Assembly (NCBI RefSeq): GCF_037392515.1
Contig: NC_090291.1
Coordinates: 34,681,001-34,745,000 of the forward strand
Origin: Haliotis asinina
Lineage: Eukaryota > Mollusca > Gastropoda > Lepetellida > Haliotidae
DNA length: 64,000 bases
Direction: 5' to 3'
Translations under genes and position numbers: made by a program
In this document: in pieces, positions 39,601 through 46,925 of the stretch
Layout: each line of letters begins with the position of its first letter
Position numbering within the stretch: position 1 is the first letter of the stretch
The notes under the pieces: generated by a model
Databases searched by the model: none
The model's input: only the letters and a program-made list of their open reading frames with translations
Told to the model about the DNA's origin: nothing

Positions 39601-41822
39601 TGCTTTGTTTCAGTGTCCATAGTGGACATCAAGATGTTGCAGTTTGGCAAAGAGTTTGCCAATCCCAAAGAAAAGAGGGATAGAAAAGGGGTGAGTTTGA
39701 TTTAAAATTATGTAAAGGTAATTTTTAAATATTAAAATGTATTAAAATAATCATATTACTATGGATATGTTTTCCCATTAATAAGATCATGCTCTGATTT
39801 ATTGGCTTTTCTTAGATAGAGTATTTTCAACATTGATTATGCTCAGTGCACAGGGGTTCAAAAATATTTTGAAAAGCCACTTGCCACAGGGCAAATGACT
39901 TTTGTCCTGACTAATTTTCCACTTGCCCTGATTCTATGACGCAATGCTTAATGTTGATGTTTACTGGACTGTTTATCAAAGAGTGATAATTTCACTCTCT
40001 ACTAGCTCTACTTTATTATTATTGCAAATAGCTTTATTATGAGCAGATATGAAATGAAAAGATTATTTACATTTTAAAACCATAAGTGGAAATTATCTAG
40101 TAGTCAACGGACAAGTACGATACCATTATTTGCTTGCCCGAAATGAAAACTGACTTGTCCCTGGCATCAGGCGATGGGATTTTTGAGTGCATTTGGCTGA
40201 AATATGAATTTAACTGAGATAGACAGGAAGGATTACGATTCAGAGGTTTTAGTTAATAATATCTAAACTAAAGTACTAATTTCAGATTTTACGTTCAATA
40301 TTTGTTTTCATCTTTTTCAGATAAGCAGTTTTGCATTTGCTATTGTGCTAGACACGAGTGATCCCCTACAGTTGGTGGCAAATTGTGAGAAGGAGTTTGA
40401 CATGTGGACGGATGGGATACATGCCTTGTTAGGGCAGGAGGTGAGTCATGAGGGGTATCGGAGGTTTGTAGTGTGGACAGGAGGTGAGTCATGAGGGGTA
40501 TCGGAGGTTTGTAGTGTGGACAGGAGGTGTGTCATGTGGGGCAGGAGGGGTGTGTGGCATGGGTAGGAAGTGAGTCATGTGGGGTATCAGAGGTGTGTAG
40601 TGTGGACAGGAGGTGTGTCATGTGGGGCAGGAGGGGTGTGTGGCGTGGGTAGGAAGTGAGTCATGTGGGGTATCAGAGGTGTGTAGTGTGGACAGGAGGT
40701 GAGTCATGAGGGGCAGGAAAGGTGTGTGGTGTGGGTAGGAAGTGAGTCATGTGGGGTATCAGAGGTGTGTAGTGTGGACAGGAGGTGAGTCACGAGGGGC
40801 AGGAAAGGTGTGTGGCGTGGGTAGGAGGTGAGTTATGAGGAGCATTAGAGGTTTGTAGTGTGGACAGGAGGTGAGTCATGAGGGGCAGGACAGGTGTGGT
40901 GTGGGTAGGAGGTGAGTTATGAGGAGCATTGGAGGTTTGTAGTGTGGGCAGGAGGTGAGTCATGAGGGGCAGGACAGGTGTGGTGTGGGTAGGAGGTGAG
41001 TTATGAGGAGCATTAGAGGTTTGTAGTGTAGGCAGGAGGTGAGTTATAAGGGGCAGGGGAGGTGTGTGGTGTAGGCAGGAGGTGTGTCATGTGGGACATA
41101 AGGGTTTGTAGCGTGGGCAGGAGGTGAGTTATTTGGGGTAGGAGAGGTGTGAAATGTGGGTGGGGTGTACCATGTGGGGGCAGGAGAGATGTTAGGTGTG
41201 GGCAGGAAATGTGTTTTTGGCCTGGGTCTGGGGTGTATGAGCAGGTGGAGTGGGGCCAGATGTGGGCAGCGTCAGCAGGAGGTCTGGTATGTGGGCAAGA
41301 GATGTCTTGTGCAGGGCAGAATGGGTGATATATTGGCAAGAGGTGTGTAGTGTGGGGAAAGAGTTGTGTTGTTAGGCAGGAGGTGATTTATGTGGGCTGG
41401 TGTGTGGTCAGGGGTCTGGTGGTGGTGGGGGGCACAAGGTGAACAATGTTGGACAGTGTAGGGAGGTGGAACGTGGTGTGAGCAGGAGCTGGTGTGAGCA
41501 GGAGCTGAGCCCTGTTGGGCAGGAATTGTAGAGAATGGGCATCTGGAGCAGGAGATATGTGCTGTGGGCAGGTACAGTGTGGGCAAGGGGTGGGATAGCT
41601 GTCTTGATAAGGTAGTAGAATGTTGGGTTGGGATATGCATTTCCATTCTGATTTTTGTGTTCTTGTCAGATGACCAGCAGCCAGACAAATCAGGACCTGG
41701 AAACACTGCTAAGCATGGAGATCAAGATCCGTCTCCTGGAGACAGAGGGCATCACCATACCAACTGAAGCTCCGCCCCTTCCTCCACCACCCGCCAACCT
41801 CAACTTTGTCTACCACCTATGA
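15548..41822 (+). CDS. ELMO: ELMO / CED-12 engulfment and cell motility protein, 19 coding exons
   Basis: Scaffold that binds DOCK family proteins to form a Rac exchange factor for phagocytosis, cell migration and cytoskeletal change. Nineteen exons join in consistent phase to 757 aa (vertebrate ELMO1-3 are about 720-730). The start is the first in-frame ATG after a TAG at 15527. Domains: Ras-binding-like region about 23-110, armadillo-type region about 110-340, ELMO domain about 345-520 ([41 protein letters not shown]), PH domain about 590-710 ([30 protein letters not shown]), an amphipathic segment [16 protein letters not shown] and a proline-rich tail APPLPPPP near 741-748, the DOCK SH3 ligand. 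It is equally related by eye to ELMO1 and ELMO2, so I give no paralogue number. No disabling change seen. Confidence 0.97.
16690..16745 (+). repeat. degenerate telomere-like repeats (TTAGGG variants)
   Basis: Runs such as GGTTAGGGTCAGGATTAGGG. Only a few perfect hexamers, so it is likely an old interstitial patch. Confidence 0.55.
16965..17005 (+). CDS. ELMO: ELMO exon 2 (41 bp)
   Basis: Short exon reading [13 protein letters not shown] plus two bases; it matches the KxPLxxIIxEVC block of ELMO1. Acceptor TTTCAG|AAAC, donor CA|GTAAGT. Confidence 0.93.
17910..18537. mobile_element. MULE-like non-autonomous DNA transposon (MITE) with 10-bp TSD
   Basis: The terminal inverted repeats are about 105 bp: the left end starts CAGTCTAAGTAAACTTATCC and the reverse of the right end starts CAGTCGAAGTAAACCTAG. 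Both contain CACCACCGAGTCTAAC and end near GGTAACCTTTGAG. The flanks carry a perfect direct repeat CCATATTTAT (17900-17909 and 18538-18547). The 628-bp element has no transposase frame. Long TIRs and a 10-bp TSD fit the Mutator-like superfamily; the family is inferred. Confidence 0.85.
18821..18835. repeat. short (TA)n microsatellite
   Basis: TATATATATATAATATTT in ELMO intron 2. Confidence 0.7.
19113..19262 (+). mobile_element. SINE-A copy
   Basis: Head GATAGCCTTGTGGTTAAAGC, body GGCCCAGGTTAAATACCC then ATATGTGAAGCCCATATCTG, and a shortened tail ending in CTCACTCATTC. It lies about 100 bases upstream of ELMO exon 3. Confidence 0.85.
19366..19665 (+). CDS. ELMO: ELMO exon 3
   Basis: Residues 56-155: [31 protein letters not shown] and [10 protein letters not shown]. 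It closes the Ras-binding-like region and enters the armadillo region. Confidence 0.96.
19808..19915 (+). repeat. short palindromic repeat relic (CGATA-rich)
   Basis: GGTGTGACGATACAGATT opens a CGATAT/ATATCG-rich segment ending near GATATGCTATC. The opening recurs in variant form at 48345-48360. Family not identified. Confidence 0.45.
20247..20346 (+). CDS. ELMO: ELMO exon 4
   Basis: [19 protein letters not shown] then [15 protein letters not shown]; it matches the FVELMDHGIVSWD block of vertebrate ELMO. Acceptor TTATAG|C, donor AAG|GTAGAA. Confidence 0.96.
20400..20700 (+). mobile_element. SINE-B copy, old and interrupted
   Basis: Head remnant GTGTAGATCCCGGTTAGA, then a gap, then GTTGATCATTAGATTGCC and CATATAGCTTGAATATT. 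Confidence 0.6.
21193..21287 (+). CDS. ELMO: ELMO exon 5
   Basis: [19 protein letters not shown] then [12 protein letters not shown]. The acceptor GTGTCCAG|GTCG has a weak pyrimidine tract but the frame and similarity are clear. Confidence 0.93.
21750..21910 (+). repeat. dispersed repeat shared with 42478-42645
   Basis: Shared blocks include GGGTTATTTT, TTCTCAAATTCAC, GAAGATATTTTG, GGACAGG, CATCTAACCAGCC and GGCTGAAATTT. Old copies, family unknown. Confidence 0.7.
21984..22135 (+). mobile_element. SINE-A copy, diverged
   Basis: Body GTTGGATCCCAGCATGAGC then GAGGACCATTTCTGGTGTCC; the head and tail are worn. Confidence 0.65.
22707..22772 (+). CDS. ELMO: ELMO exon 6 (66 bp)
   Basis: [20 protein letters not shown] then LQ and two bases; corresponds to EITIGQLIPHLQ of ELMO1. 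Donor AG|GTCAGT. Confidence 0.93.
23057..23219 (+). CDS. ELMO: ELMO exon 7, with a lineage-specific insert
   Basis: The first half encodes about 30 residues rich in Ser, Thr, Gln and Arg with no counterpart in the ELMO1/2 sequences I remember. The conserved [20 protein letters not shown] follows. Acceptor TTTTAG|T, donor AAG|GTAAGG. Confidence 0.93.
23265..23690. repeat. dispersed repeat related to 58375-58460
   Basis: GAAATTGGCCAACACATGATG then TTTATCTCCTAAA is shared with 58418-58455. The complement of ACACATGATGTTTATC also occurs at about 23511-23531, so the element is partly palindromic. Confidence 0.65.
24347..24397 (+). CDS. ELMO: ELMO exon 8 (51 bp)
   Basis: [17 protein letters not shown], matching the MANILAQKQLRSIILT block. 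Acceptor TTTCAG|A, donor AGT|GTAGGT. Confidence 0.92.
24519..24545. repeat. (TTTA)n microsatellite
   Basis: Six to seven tandem TTTA units in ELMO intron 8. Confidence 0.9.
24995..25117 (+). CDS. ELMO: ELMO exon 9
   Basis: [20 protein letters not shown] then [13 protein letters not shown]; among the best conserved blocks of the family. Confidence 0.96.
25389..25660. mobile_element. MITE-like inverted-repeat element
   Basis: The left arm near 25390-25452 (GATTTCTGGAAACAAACTTA) and right arm near 25600-25658 (AACTTAAGTTTGTTTCGAGA) are inverted copies. The left arm carries an internal 30-bp duplication. No coding capacity and no certain target duplication. Confidence 0.65.
25979..26048. repeat. 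imperfect hairpin, 26-bp arms
   Basis: ATGAAACTTGTGAATGGTAT and its inverted partner ending CATTCACTTGTTTCAT flank a loop with ACTCGCTTTTGCT. The core resembles the inner hairpin of the foldback family at 49633. Confidence 0.75.
26190..26405 (+). mobile_element. SINE-B copy, shortened
   Basis: CTTCAGCAACCATGCTTG, then a TCACTCACATATCCCAC duplication, then GTTGATCACTGGATTGTTAG. Confidence 0.75.
26824..26943 (+). CDS. ELMO: ELMO exon 10
   Basis: [20 protein letters not shown] to [11 protein letters not shown]; start of the ELMO domain. Confidence 0.96.
27083..27187 (+). CDS. ELMO: ELMO exon 11
   Basis: [20 protein letters not shown] then [19 protein letters not shown] domain. Confidence 0.96.
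27233..27366 (+). mobile_element. SINE-A copy
   Basis: GGTGGGGTAGCTTCGTGGTC, CCCTCATGGGTACAATGTG and a tail CTTTCACTCACTCA. Just downstream of ELMO exon 11. Confidence 0.75.
27400..27562 (+). mobile_element. SINE-B copy with internal deletions
   Basis: AACCCATACTTGTTGCAAGA joins directly to TTAGTGCTCATGCTT, then TGTCTGGTCCAGACTC and a tail CTTACTCACTCATT. Confidence 0.75.
27931..28039 (+). CDS. ELMO: ELMO exon 12
   Basis: [20 protein letters not shown] then [20 protein letters not shown] domain. Donor after one base of the next codon. Confidence 0.96.
28343..28479 (+). CDS. ELMO: ELMO exon 13
   Basis: [20 protein letters not shown] then [25 protein letters not shown] lies about 30 bases past its donor. 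Confidence 0.96.
28512..28787 (+). mobile_element. SINE-B copy, full length
   Basis: Runs from CCCATGAAGGTCCGGCCGG to AAACTCACTCACTCAC; the body GGATTGTCTGGTCCAGACTC is intact. It begins about 30 bases after exon 13. Confidence 0.9.
29078..29162 (+). mobile_element. SINE-B 3' fragment
   Basis: GTCAATCACTGGCTTGTATG, then GACTCAAACATTTACAAG and a worn tail, about 45 bases upstream of exon 14. Confidence 0.55.
29207..29376 (+). CDS. ELMO: ELMO exon 14
   Basis: [20 protein letters not shown] to AKPIL; helical linker before the PH domain. The donor CCATCCT|GTGAGTTG and flanking 22 bases recur downstream in the same intron at 35372-35393. Confidence 0.95.
29425..29602 (+). repeat. DIRS left terminal inverted repeat
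   Basis: CACCTTACCATAGGTCTTAT to AAATTCACTTTTACC; about 180 bp inverted relative to 34615-34793, differing at scattered positions. Confidence 0.92.
30092..31805 (+). pseudogene. DIRS gag-like region, frameshifted
   Basis: Begins at the Met of [12 protein letters not shown] and carries a putative zinc-binding CTIC...CPDC pair about 17 residues apart. The region then shifts frame. An acidic and Ser-rich part (frame opening at 30777, [13 protein letters not shown]) follows, then a part with SFGRGRGR and [10 protein letters not shown], an Arg-Gly basic C terminus that probably binds nucleic acid. At least three frame changes separate the pieces. Confidence 0.75.
31860..32370 (+). pseudogene. DIRS reverse transcriptase, N-terminal part only
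   Basis: [20 protein letters not shown] leads, after an in-frame TGA at 31999-32001, into [34 protein letters not shown] and [10 protein letters not shown], the fingers and first palm motifs of DIRS RT. The sequence then jumps to the RNase H side. The segment that should hold the YxDD catalytic motif is missing. Confidence 0.85.
32371..33223 (+). pseudogene. DIRS RNase H and downstream region
   Basis: Shifted by one frame relative to the [16 protein letters not shown] is the first RNase H motif, [10 protein letters not shown] the second, [16 protein letters not shown] the third and [18 protein letters not shown] the last. A TAG at 32918 interrupts before [20 protein letters not shown], a block usual after RNase H in DIRS elements. 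Confidence 0.85.
33190..34262 (+). pseudogene. DIRS tyrosine recombinase
   Basis: The core-binding part has [20 protein letters not shown] and [10 protein letters not shown]. The catalytic part shows the first Arg in [11 protein letters not shown], then after a frameshift between 33879 and 34055 the HxxR box HEIRA at 34055-34069 and the nucleophile candidate Tyr in HYLRDLA (codon 34164-34166). One TAG at 33319. In outline it keeps the R..HxxR..Y signature; inactive as it stands. Confidence 0.85.
34478..34562. repeat. DIRS internal complementary region
   Basis: The first half (ATGCATAAGACCTATGGTAA) is complementary to the left terminus. The second half (TTTAGATATTTAAATACTTA and onward) is complementary to the right terminus at 34772-34826. 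This is the arrangement expected of the DIRS circle-junction template. Confidence 0.9.
34615..34826 (-). repeat. DIRS right terminal inverted repeat
   Basis: Reverse complement of the left repeat, plus an extra AT-rich extension at 34790-34826 (ATATTTAGATTTTAATAATT) that the left end lacks. Confidence 0.92.
35296..35400 (+). repeat. tandem copies of the exon 14 donor segment
   Basis: Three tandem units (starting near 35298, 35338 and 35375; spacing 40 and 37 bp) each carry CCATCYTGTGAKTTGAACA. The third matches exon 14 and its donor exactly over 22 bases. Confidence 0.9.
35402..35530 (+). mobile_element. SINE-A copy, 5'-truncated
   Basis: GGGTTCGATTCCCCTCATGG, GTGTGAAGCCCATTTCTGG and GCTGTGATATTGCTGGAATA. 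The head merges into the preceding tandem array. Confidence 0.85.
37205..37352 (+). mobile_element. SINE-B 3' fragment
   Basis: GCAGAGATCGATGTTCGTAC, then GATTGTTTGGTCCATCC and CTAAACTCACTCACTGA. Confidence 0.75.
37562..37677 (+). CDS. ELMO: ELMO exon 15
   Basis: [20 protein letters not shown] then [18 protein letters not shown]; entry of the PH domain. It is separated from exon 14 by 8.2 kb, mostly the DIRS insertion. Confidence 0.95.
37720..37865 (+). mobile_element. SINE-B middle fragment, intron 15
   Basis: TAAGAGGCGACTAACAGGAT to CACTGGATTGTCTGGCCCAG; it begins about 45 bases after exon 15 and lacks the tail. Confidence 0.8.
37870..38620 (+). repeat. two copies of an AAGGTCAT-containing repeat
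   Basis: 37875-37960 and 38530-38620 share ACTTAATTTT.AAGGTCAT and GAGACACTT-like blocks followed by GATTT.AGC. The sequence between is not recognised. Confidence 0.6.
39201..39302 (+). CDS. ELMO: ELMO exon 16
   Basis: [20 protein letters not shown] then [16 protein letters not shown]-domain strands. Confidence 0.96.
39354..39412 (+). mobile_element. SINE-B head fragment, intron 16
   Basis: GAGCCGTGAAGGTTACAACG then AATACCCATGCTTGC; head only. Confidence 0.6.
39614..39690 (+). CDS. ELMO: ELMO exon 17
   Basis: [20 protein letters not shown] then KRDRKG; PH domain. Confidence 0.94.
39853..39945 (-). repeat. dispersed repeat, inverted relative of 48715-48812
   Basis: GGGGTTCA, AAAGCCACTTGCC and TGTCCTGACTA blocks match the complement of 48715-48812. 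Present in ELMO intron 17. Confidence 0.7.
40321..40440 (+). CDS. ELMO: ELMO exon 18
   Basis: [20 protein letters not shown] to [14 protein letters not shown]; end of the PH domain. Its last nine bases and donor form the start of the intron 18 minisatellite unit. Confidence 0.96.
40441..41590 (+). repeat. G-rich minisatellite, 43-bp unit, ELMO intron 18
   Basis: The first two units (40441-40483 and 40484-40526) are identical 43-mers starting GTGAGTCATGAGGGGTATCG and ending TGTGGACAGGAG. Variant units continue to about 41100 and degenerate GTGTGGGCAGGAG-like units to about 41590. The plus strand is very G-rich and C-poor. The array starts at the exon 18 donor itself. Confidence 0.95.
41670..41822 (+). 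CDS. ELMO: ELMO exon 19 with stop
   Basis: [20 protein letters not shown], then the proline-rich DOCK-binding tail (PPLPPPP) and [12 protein letters not shown]. Vertebrate ELMO ends similarly with NYDFVYDC. Confidence 0.96.
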   Translation: MTSSQTNQDLETLLSMEIKIRLLETEGITIPTEAPPLPPPPANLNFVYHL

Positions 41823-42477
41823 CATGCAAGAACACTCTAGGTCTGTTTTGTCAGTGCTTACTGTGGACTCAAACACGTTCCAAGATGAACAGAAGAGGAT
41901 CTGAGTTGCATATTTAGGATTAACAATCAGAACATGTCCACGAATGAAGGCATCATTGCATCATTGCCTGGAGGGTCCTCATTGTATATAGTGTCTTGAC
42001 TTTTGAGAATTGTGTCTGTAGATGGGTCTCACTGTGCATTGTGTCTGGAAAAATAAGTGTATGAAGGGTGCAATATGTCTTGTGTCTGCTGAAGTGTGTG
42101 TATGTTGTGGCTTCATGCTGGACCATCCATGAAGGCTGACATCTTTGAAATTACCAGAGGAAAGGTTCACCCATCACCTGTCGTACCCAGACAATGTGGA
42201 GCTTTCATTTTTGACATTACAGTTATTTGAGGTCACTAGTGATAGAAAGAAAGTATATCAGAAAAAATGCTGCTCATAAAAGCCAAGAACTTCTTTTGGT
42301 GTGAAAGAACTTGGTTAACATTACATTTTTTGTGTAGTACAGGGTACAGGGTAGCTGGATCAGATTAAGACAGACTAGCAACAGAAAGAAGATGCCTGCA
42401 ACAGCAACAAGTAATGTCATGGGCATTAATTAATATCAAAAGGAGGGTCTCAGAGCAGTGTTTGATACACCAGCTTC

Positions 42478-42645
42478 TCTGACGGGTTATTTTGTACACA
42501 GACTGTCATATTCTCAAATTCACTTTCCCAGTGGTTGGAATAAAATCAAGATATGTGAAGATATTTTGGGGACAGGCAAGTTTTTCATCTAACCAGCCAT
42601 ATTGTCTAGCTGAAATTTGGGGAGTTTCATACCCTGCTCAGAGAC
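42478..42645 (+). repeat. dispersed repeat shared with 21750-21910
   Basis: Second copy of the block with TTCTCAAATTCAC and CATCTAACCAGCC. Confidence 0.7.
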
Positions 42646-42999
42646 GTTCAGTGAATATTGGTGACAGGTAACATCATTGAGATGGAGATGTCACCAGGAA
42701 GAGGAGCGGGAGTGTGTCGCTATGGTTACTGAATGAAAACTGAGATTCCCTCAGATGGAATGTTAAAGAAGCGGGACTATGATAACACTGTCAGCAAATA
42801 CACGGGATAAACCATGCAGTGTTGTGATATCTGTGGCCATGTACGATCCAGCAAAACAACAATATGCAAGGTACTTTACTCTCAGGTCTTAGAAAATTTT
42901 TGCTGTGGATAAAGAAAGTGTCACAAAATCTCGCATGGCCATAGTTTTGTATGCCCAACCCCAGAAATGACTTTTATGCAACAGAGCTGTGCCTAGTAT

Positions 43000-43165
43000 T
43001 GGAGACCAGCACATGTGTATGTGGTAGGGTATCCCGGAGTGTTCACTTATCATGCAAAGGTCCAGGTTTGATGCCGCACATGAGTACAATGTGAAGTCCA
43101 TTTCTGGTCTCCCTTTCATGATATTGCTGGAATATTGCTAAAAGCTGTATGAAACACAACTCAGT
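43000..43165 (+). mobile_element. SINE-A copy
   Basis: GGTCCAGGTTTGATGCCGCA, CCATTTCTGGTCTCCC, then GATATTGCTGGAATATTGCT. Confidence 0.85.
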
Positions 43166-44309
43166 CCTTCCTCTTTTGGATACACTGAATTTTAATGTAC
43201 TGACGACATTGCAGGACCTTCACTTCCTTCACTTCATGGCAGCTGGGAATGATGTTCGAGCTTTAGGAACGATGTCTTACCTTTGTTCTGCTTCCAATGA
43301 TATTGACCTCTGTATAACGAACTGCTGCTTTTCTACTGGCATGTCATGAAAAGTGTGTTCTTATTCCTATTACAACAGCTTGAACACTTTGGAGTGAGTT
43401 GACATCAGGTTTATGTTGAATGTTGTTCAACATGTCAATACTAGAGTGCCAGGTGTGTCCGATCTCCAGGGGAAGTGACCGAGCATTTGTAATGCACACA
43501 AACTACACCTGCAACATATTTGCGCCAGAGCAAATCAAATGATGAACAGGTGCTTGGCACTTTATCAAAGCATCAACTGCCGTTTTTCTTAAATGCTTTT
43601 AAAAGAACATTACAAATCCTGCAGTCTGGTGCACTAAAAGGAAGTCTGCATGCTTGACAGTCCACAGGAAAATGTCTCGGTGTGCCCAAGCTGAGACTGT
43701 TCCTCAGGACATGCCCAAAACTGAGACTGTTTTCCGGAAACATTGTATTGAGGGCCTTTGTGTGAACCATGATTTTACAGAGAGACAGAACATCATGTTT
43801 TCCTAGTGGTGCTGATGAAGTGGTAGGTGTTATGAAGATGTAGCGAAAGTACTTACTGACGATTCATCATCACCATCATCCAATGGTTGACGTGTAGACA
43901 AGGGTCAACAGTGAACTTGATGGATATCATGCTGTGCTTCTGTTACTGACAATAATTTGATACGGGAATTGGAAACCAAATACACTATCGATTATCGGAG
44001 GACTTAAGGTGAACAATTATCCATTATGATCGAAATATATACATTTTTAATGTAATCATCAATTTTAAGAATTTTTCCCCAGAATTTTTCTAATTTTTTT
44101 TATAACTAATTTTGTCATGCAATGAAATACATGCATGCAAGAAAGATATAGGAATTGTAATTTAACAATAAGTTAACCCATACTCAGTCATTCACTCAAA
44201 CACATGAACTGTTCCGTTAACACTGGAGGCCCAGTCCTCTAAGGTCCCTCAAATGGTGGTCATTACAGAAACCTCTCTGTGTTTGAATCCCATTTCCTCG
44301 CTGTAATTC

Positions 44310-44416
44310 CAGGACCTAGATTTTCGGAGCTCTCTTAGTGTTAAGATAGCTGTAAGTTAACGTTAATGTATGTCACTTACGATTATCTTAGCACTAAGAG
44401 AGCTAGAAAATCTAGG
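44310..44416. mobile_element. palindromic MITE, about 105 bp
   Basis: The left arm CCTAGATTTTCGGAGCTCTC and right arm ending GAGAGCTAGAAAATCTAGGC are near-perfect inverted copies of about 45 bp with a short centre. Flanks share CCAGG. No coding capacity. Confidence 0.85.
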
Positions 44417-44444
44417 CCCAGGTTTGTCATTGCCATGGGCCTGG

Positions 44445-44620
44445 GGCGGTTGGGTAGCCTAATGGATAAAGTGATTACTTGTCATACCACAGACTGTGTT
44501 TGATTTCCTACAAACTGACATGGGTGAAATATGTGAAGGCCATTTCTGTGGTCCCCTGCCGTGATGATGCTGGAAATGGCTAAAAACGGTGTAAAACCCA
44601 ACTAACTCACTCACTCCCCA
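44445..44620 (+). mobile_element. SINE-A copy, full length
   Basis: GGTTGGGTAGCCTAATGGAT to CTAACTCACTCACTCC, with GGCCATTTCTGTGGTCCCC in the body. Confidence 0.85.
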
Positions 44621-45479
44621 AGGGCCTGAGTTTCCCACCATGATATGGAGAAATGACATGATATGACAAGGATAGTGTCCAAAGTTATGTCAGATTAACC
44701 TCATTTACTCAGTCAAACTGGTCAGTTTGAAAGGAAGACGGATTTCGATGTTGTTTGGTGAACTAAATGTTGCATCTGCTGATTGCGAAGACATTGAACA
44801 GTTTCGCTTGTTAGTTTAGCTGTTCTTGCTAGCTTCATATCGATAGGTCAAATTGTGCACAAGCATTGAAGTCGGATTGCTTCTAGAAAAGTAGTGATCG
44901 CTTATAATGTTGTACCCATGGAAACAGGATGTTTATACAATATTCTAGTGAATCTTTGTTAAGTCGCATTGAGGCTCAGGGTGCTTTTTGTAGACAGAGA
45001 AACAAGATAGTCTGTACAATGCAAAAGTAATTGTTTGGTAATGTTGTGCACAGGTACAATTGTCTGTAGTCATTTCTTGTGTTACAGGCGGAGAAGCGAG
45101 ATTGTCTGTACAGTATGATAGTGTTTACTTCGTAATGTTGTTCAGACTTGTGCCAGTTATATTGGCCAGTGGGCCACTCACCATAATTTCCACAGACGTA
45201 CATGTCATTTCAGTGAAGCAAATAATTTTCATGAGGTGAGTTTAGGATGGGTCTTTGCAAAATTTGACAGGCAAATGCTAAATCATCTCTGTCGTGCACA
45301 CATAATTTCAGTTAATTTTCTTGACCACTATTTAACTAATGACATCACATTTATCAGCATTTATGGTTCATATTGCACAATCCCATAGGTTGCCATGTTA
45401 GAGGATTTCTACATATATACATGTTGATTACCTTGTTTGCCGTTTGATAAATAAGAAATAAAAGATAAAACAGAAAATT

Positions 45480-46755
45480 CATAAAAAATTATGTGATCAT
45501 TTGTCAGATAATTCCTCACAAATGTGCAAAATTTGGCTTGGGTCTTAACTGAATGAACATTAAATTAAATGCATGAACATTATTTATGCTACTCTAAATT
45601 AACATGTAATTCTATGGAAATTGTGTCTAGTGATCCAATATAACTGGCGTAAGTCTGTACCTAGGTCAGTAAACATGTCCTAGTGCTCCGTATCATCATC
45701 ACCAGCGTTGTGATCACCAAGTGCTACTGCCACAGGCTATAGAGGAAGACAACTATTTATTTTTCATATATAATGCAGCTTGTACAAATATTTTCTACCA
45801 TGTTTGAAATGCCGTACAAGCCTTCAGCTTTCATAAATGATGTGCCAGAATTTTAGTCTGAAAGAATATGCTTGTAGATTCAATCTTGTCATAATGACAT
45901 GTTTTGCTACCATTTAATTTTGATAAGGTGACTGACATATTGGTTTTAAAATGGAGGGGATTTGTACAGGGGTCAGTAGATAAGCAATCTGGGGGTCAGT
46001 CACAACAAGGGTTGATAACGCTAATGTGATTTTGGCTAGCACAGTTTAACATGAATGTTTGAGCTCCATGAAACATCTCTATGGTGGAAATACGTTTATG
46101 CTTTGTATTTTGCTATGCAGTTGATTTGACACTCATACGTTTACAGATGACATGTTGTGTTATAGTTTTTATTAGGCCTAGCCTAAAGAATGTGTGTGAA
46201 TGCTCGAATTCTACAAAAAATATGAAGTATATGTTTGTCCACAGAATCAAATTAGTAAAGAGGACAGAATCATTGATGCCATAATCACCCACAATTTAGA
46301 ACACTGCATGTTCACAACAAATATTGTTTAAGATAGAGATGATGTATATAATTCAGAATATTGCACACCCTGGACAAAACAGACATGTTGTATATGATTC
46401 AGAATATAGCACAATTATGACAATAATAACTTAACGTGACAGTCAACTCTGTTAATATGGATAAACTGGAACATAATTCAGAGAGTGCATTTGTAAATAT
46501 TTTATGTAGTTTTCTGTCTGATGTTTGCTGACAGGACCAGTTTATTCAGAGTTTGACATGGTGCGGACAACAGTGGGTTCATTTGTTGCAATTATGGTCT
46601 TAAACTGATTTTGAGGAAAATCATTTATATGACATGAAGTAGAATAATTAATTAAATTCAATTTATATTTATTCATGAAGGTGTTGACATAAAAAACCCA
46701 CTGATGTTCTGATTACAACCATTTCAGAACTCCTCAAATGCTAATACACATTGAA
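45480..46755. other. AT-rich region without recognised features
   Basis: No convincing reading frame, RNA gene or repeat. Confidence 0.7.
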
Positions 46756-46759
46756 ATTT

Positions 46760-46925
46760 GGGGTGGCGGGGTATCTTTGTGACTAAAGCGTTTGCTTGTC
46801 ATGTCAAAGACCTGAGTTCAATTCCTCGCATAGGTACAATGTGTGAAGCCCATTTCTGGTGCCACCTGCTGCAAAATTGCTGGAATATTGCTAAAACTTG
46901 TGTAAAACTAGACTCGTGGAAATCA
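46760..46925 (+). mobile_element. SINE-A copy, full length
   Basis: GGGGTGGCGGGGTATCTTTG, GAGTTCAATTCCTCGCATAG, GTGAAGCCCATTTCTGGTGC, tail GTGTAAAACTAGACTC. Confidence 0.88.

Larger units (their letters stand above)
41823..45480 (+). other. ELMO 3' UTR and downstream region, end undetermined
   Basis: No coding sequence. AATAAA occurs at 42539-42544 (inside a repeat) and 45457-45462; neither can be chosen from sequence alone. Contains two SINE-A copies and a palindromic MITE. Confidence 0.6.

Noticed and set aside
41013..41706. Pro/His/Thr-rich minus-strand reading frames
   Set aside because: Antisense of the G-rich minisatellite in ELMO intron 18.
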